DNA from: JAFDVL01 sp043736395
Lineage (GTDB): Bacteria; Acidobacteriota; Blastocatellia; RBC074
NCBI GenBank assembly: GCA_043736395.1
Contig: JAYTCQ010000179.1
Span: 1 to 25,685, forward strand
DNA length: 25,685 nucleotides
Direction of reading: 5' to 3'
The translations under genes were made by a program, and so were the position numbers. The notes below the pieces were generated by a model, which was given only the letters and a program-made list of their open reading frames with translations, was not told the DNA's origin and searched no databases. Below, piece by piece: positions 23,540 to 25,685 of this stretch (position 1 is the first letter of the stretch; the number at the start of each line of letters is the position of its first letter).

Positions 23540-23562
23540 TCATACAGATAAAGAAACCAATT

Positions 23563-24315
23563 ATGTCTATTCAATTCAGTCGCTCTCTTGCTCCTATTGA
23601 TCGTTCCGGCATTACCGAACTTGTCGTCCAACGCATCAAGGAATTATTGCAACAAGGTGAATTAAAAGCCGGGAGTCGCCTCCCACCGGAACGCGAATTA
23701 GCCGACATGCTCAGCATTAGCCGGCCTTCACTAAGAACCGCACTGAAGGCACTTTCATTGATGGGAATCATTCGCGCGAAACCTGGGGCGGGAACTTACA
23801 TCGCGCAATCGTTACCGGAAATTTTTGCGGAGCCGATGGAATTCATGACGCTGATTCATAAGACGGCTACGCCTGAACTTTTCGAAGCGCGTCGCATCAT
23901 CGAAACTGGCTTAGTTGAATTGGCGGCAGAACGCGCTACGCCTGAACATTTGAAAGCGATTGCGGCTGAAATTGAAGGAATGCGAAAAGCCCTGAATGAT
24001 CCTGAAAAATATCTCAAGCACGACGTCGCCTTTCATCAAGCATTAGCAGAAGCCGCAGGCAATCAGGTGATGAGCGGAGTGATGTCTACGGTAGCAGCTT
24101 TGTTGTTACAAGTGCGCCGCGAAACAATCGCTCGTGCCAGTGGTAAGGAAGATGCTATTGAATGGCATGAACTAATTTATCAGGCCGTCAAAAATGGTGA
24201 AGCTCGGCGCGCCAAAGAATTGCTAACCGCGCATTTGGTAGCCGCAGAAAATTCCTGGGAAAAAGATTTTAATAGTAATGCCGCTAAAAAAAGCAAAAAG
24301 CCACGCGGAAAATAA
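23563..24315 (+). CDS. GntR-family regulator, FadR subfamily (FCD effector domain)
   Basis: 250 residues. The winged helix-turn-helix covers about 17-80 (GELKAGSRLPPERELADML, then SRPSLRTALKAL, then GIIRAKPGAGTYI). The all-helical FCD domain follows (105-230) with the usual metal-binding set: Asp154 and His158 (HDVAFHQALAEAAGN), His202 (WHELIYQAV) and His224. Such domains bind a small carboxylate or sugar acid through the metal. The basic tail (AKKSKKPRGK) is short and variable. It ends 1 bp before the convergent MFS transporter and starts divergent to receptor 2. An operator of the FadR/UxuR type lies at its promoter and a near-identical one controls the region at 12.3 kb. It is most likely a repressor of a sugar-acid or glycoside uptake regulon; the effector is not known. 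Confidence 0.88.
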   Translation: MSIQFSRSLAPIDRSGITELVVQRIKELLQQGELKAGSRLPPERELADMLSISRPSLRTALKALSLMGIIRAKPGAGTYIAQSLPEIFAEPMEFMTLIHKTATPELFEARRIIETGLVELAAERATPEHLKAIAAEIEGMRKALNDPEKYLKHDVAFHQALAEAAGNQVMSGVMSTVAALLLQVRRETIARASGKEDAIEWHELIYQAVKNGEARRAKELLTAHLVAAENSWEKDFNSNAAKKSKKPRGK

Positions 24316-24316
24316 A

Positions 24317-25588
24317 TCACGCAGGCCTAACCCGCCGAATGACACCCAATTCTCCAATCAAAAAATGTACGCCTGCCAGCGCGATTAAATACATCACCGA
24401 ACAGACCGCAAAAATTGGCGCGTAGCCATATGTACCCACCACTCCACCAATCACAAGTTGTGTAACGCCACCAGCGATACCGCCGAGAAATCCGCCAAAC
24501 CCGGTCACACTACCTACTGCATTTTTGTGAAAGACTTCGGCAGGTAACGTGATATTTCCCCAGGCCGCATGTCCGAACATTACTGCCGCCAAAACCAGCA
24601 CTGCCATCACAGGAGAAGTCGCTTGCGTCACCAGAAAACATAGCACCAGCATTGACAGCGAAACGCCGAGCATTGTTCCTTTGCGGGCTTTGTTCAGCGT
24701 CCACCCACGACTAATTAAAAATCGTGGCATCGCTCCACTGAAAAGATTTCCAAGCGTCAATGCAGCGAAAGGAATCCACGCGTACATCCCAACTTGCTTC
24801 AAGTCGAATCCTCGTTCCTTTTCCAAATAACTCGGAGTCCAAAAGAACAGAAAATACGAGATCGGATCGGTCAGCATTCTCGCCAGCGCACAGCCCCACG
24901 TCGGAGGCATTTTCAATAATTCCAAAAACGAAGGCTTCTCTCCACCCGCCTCATCTTCTGCCTCTCTACCTTCCAAAATTAATTGTTTTTCTTCATCCGA
25001 AATTCGCGGATGTTCTTGTGGCAAACGATAAGCGAAAAACCAAATTGCTACCCAGACGAATCCTATTGCGCCCGTGAAAACAAATGCAGCTTGCCATCCA
25101 TAATGCAGCGCAATCCCTGCAGCCACAGGCACAGCCAAGGTATTTCCGAGTGCCGTCCCCGCATTAAAAATCCCTACCGCTAAAGCCCGTTCGCGCATTG
25201 GGAACCATTCAGAAACAGCTTTGATACCGGCTGGAAAGCTGGCGGGCTCCATTGTCGCCAACAACCCGCGAAAGAATTGAAAACTGCCAACGCCCGTCGC
25301 CAAAGCGTGCAGCATATTCGCAATTGACCAGCCTGAAACGAAGATCAAAAAGCTCCACCGCGAACCCAATCTGTCGACGATCCAACCGCTAATGACGTAC
25401 GCGATGGCGTATGTCCACAAGAACGTCGCCGTGATCATCGCATAGCCACTATCGTCGAAATGCAAGGCGTTTTGAATCGTGACTTTCAGCACGGAAAGCG
25501 TATTGCGATCCATGTAATTCAATTCCGAAGCAAAGCAAATCAGAATCGCAATATACCAGCGCAAATGTTTGATGGGACGTTTTTTCAT
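24317..25588 (-). CDS. MFS transporter of the anion:cation symporter family (ExuT/GudP-like)
   Basis: 423 residues with about 12 hydrophobic segments in two halves. The first helix ends with ELNYMDRNTLSVL (22-34), the Asp-Arg signature of hexuronate/galactonate/glucarate transporters. The second landmark is RGLLATMEPASFPAGIKA followed by EWFPMRERALAVGIFNAG, typical of the ACS subgroup. The central cytoplasmic loop carries LPQEHPRISDEEKQLI, also an ACS hallmark. The family imports sugar acids such as galacturonate, glucuronate, galactonate or glucarate with protons across the inner membrane. It converges on the GntR gene with a 1-bp gap; an ExuT-like transporter beside an FCD-type GntR is a familiar hexuronate pairing. 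The exact substrate cannot be read. Confidence 0.9.
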   Translation of the reverse strand: MKKRPIKHLRWYIAILICFASELNYMDRNTLSVLKVTIQNALHFDDSGYAMITATFLWTYAIAYVISGWIVDRLGSRWSFLIFVSGWSIANMLHALATGVGSFQFFRGLLATMEPASFPAGIKAVSEWFPMRERALAVGIFNAGTALGNTLAVPVAAGIALHYGWQAAFVFTGAIGFVWVAIWFFAYRLPQEHPRISDEEKQLILEGREAEDEAGGEKPSFLELLKMPPTWGCALARMLTDPISYFLFFWTPSYLEKERGFDLKQVGMYAWIPFAALTLGNLFSGAMPRFLISRGWTLNKARKGTMLGVSLSMLVLCFLVTQATSPVMAVLVLAAVMFGHAAWGNITLPAEVFHKNAVGSVTGFGGFLGGIAGGVTQLVIGGVVGTYGYAPIFAVCSVMYLIALAGVHFLIGELGVIRRVRPA

Positions 25589-25599
25589 AAGAATTACTG

Positions 25600-25626
25600 G
25601 GATCGCCCGCAGGATGCGGGCGATCC
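25600..25626. repeat. Perfect 12-bp hairpin upstream of the MFS gene
   Basis: GGATCGCCCGCA (25600-25611) and its exact complement (25615-25626) flank a 3-bp loop. It begins 12 bp upstream of the MFS start codon, so it would lie in the leader or promoter region of that gene. Confidence 0.8.
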
Positions 25627-25672
25627 TTGGAGAGCCAATTACCTGCGATGAAAAGTGATCCTTGTGTGAGGC

Positions 25673-25685
25673 TCGCCCGCAGGAT
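25673..25685. repeat. Second copy of the hairpin's left arm, cut by the window end
   Basis: TCGCCCGCAGGAT at 25673-25685 repeats 25603-25615 exactly. A second hairpin or a longer palindromic element probably continues beyond the window. Confidence 0.6.

Larger units (their letters stand above)
23236..23562. other. Divergent regulatory region between receptor 2 and the GntR gene
   Basis: This AT-rich 327-bp stretch has no gene. Its right end holds the GntR promoter and operator candidates. A weak minus-strand promoter for receptor 2 can be drawn there too: TTATCT (23551-23546), 18 bp, TATACT (23527-23522), with the operator in its spacer. That would leave a leader of about 280 nt. An extra half-site TTGGTC lies at 23486-23491, 42 bp upstream of the operator's TTGGTC. 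Confidence 0.5.

Noticed and set aside
25627..25638. TTGGAGAGCCAA upstream of the MFS transporter as a third operator
   Set aside because: It is TTGG-N4-CCAA, lacking the T/A next to the half-sites, so it does not match the TGGT-N3-ACCA pattern. Control of the MFS gene by the GntR protein is therefore not supported by a site.

Overview
The window looks like a chromosomal segment from an acidobacterium, most likely of the Blastocatellia group. This is an inference from gene content: two very large Oar-like TonB-dependent outer-membrane proteins with an N-terminal carboxypeptidase-regulatory domain, a winged-helix/transmembrane/TPR regulator, a Tat-exported Gfo/Idh/MocA oxidoreductase next to a DUF1080 protein, and moderate GC. 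I saw no rRNA, tRNA, CRISPR array, transposase or prophage gene.

Layout. At 1-2027 the 3' end of a probable membrane glycosyltransferase is followed 2 bp later by a D-aminoacylase-type amidohydrolase. It converges on a CadC-like regulator (2150-4105, minus). A divergent gap of about 400 bp leads to a secreted YVTN beta-propeller/di-heme cytochrome c fusion (4508-6778). Next come an AT-rich methyltransferase (6925-7584), a HAD hydrolase (minus), a Tam-like methyltransferase and two tandem EutN/CcmL microcompartment vertex genes (9330-9941). A minus-strand pair, oxidoreductase then DUF1080 (12200 down to 10045), diverges from the first Oar-like receptor (12496-16044). A small helical protein and a large SPFH/flotillin-like protein with repeated N-terminal beta units follow (16241-19152). 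The right end holds the second Oar-like receptor (23235-19450, minus), a GntR/FCD regulator (23563-24315) and an ExuT-like MFS transporter (25588-24317, minus).

The most interesting system is a possible sugar or sugar-acid regulon. Near-identical TTGGTCWWACCAT sites, with core TGGT-N3-ACCA as in FadR/UxuR-type GntR operators, lie in two divergent promoter regions: between the oxidoreductase/DUF1080 pair and receptor 1, and between receptor 2 and the GntR gene itself. At the first locus the site lies in the spacer of one candidate promoter and overlaps the -35 of the opposing one. The inferred scheme is outer-membrane uptake, periplasmic oxidation and cleavage of a glycoside, then MFS import under GntR control.

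A second pattern concerns DNA structure. All four convergent gene pairs with a gap longer than 100 bp have a long inverted repeat with 25-27 bp arms in the gap. Two of the four belong to one sequence family. Shorter hairpins sit in several same-direction gaps, and three of these elements reach into the upstream stop codon.
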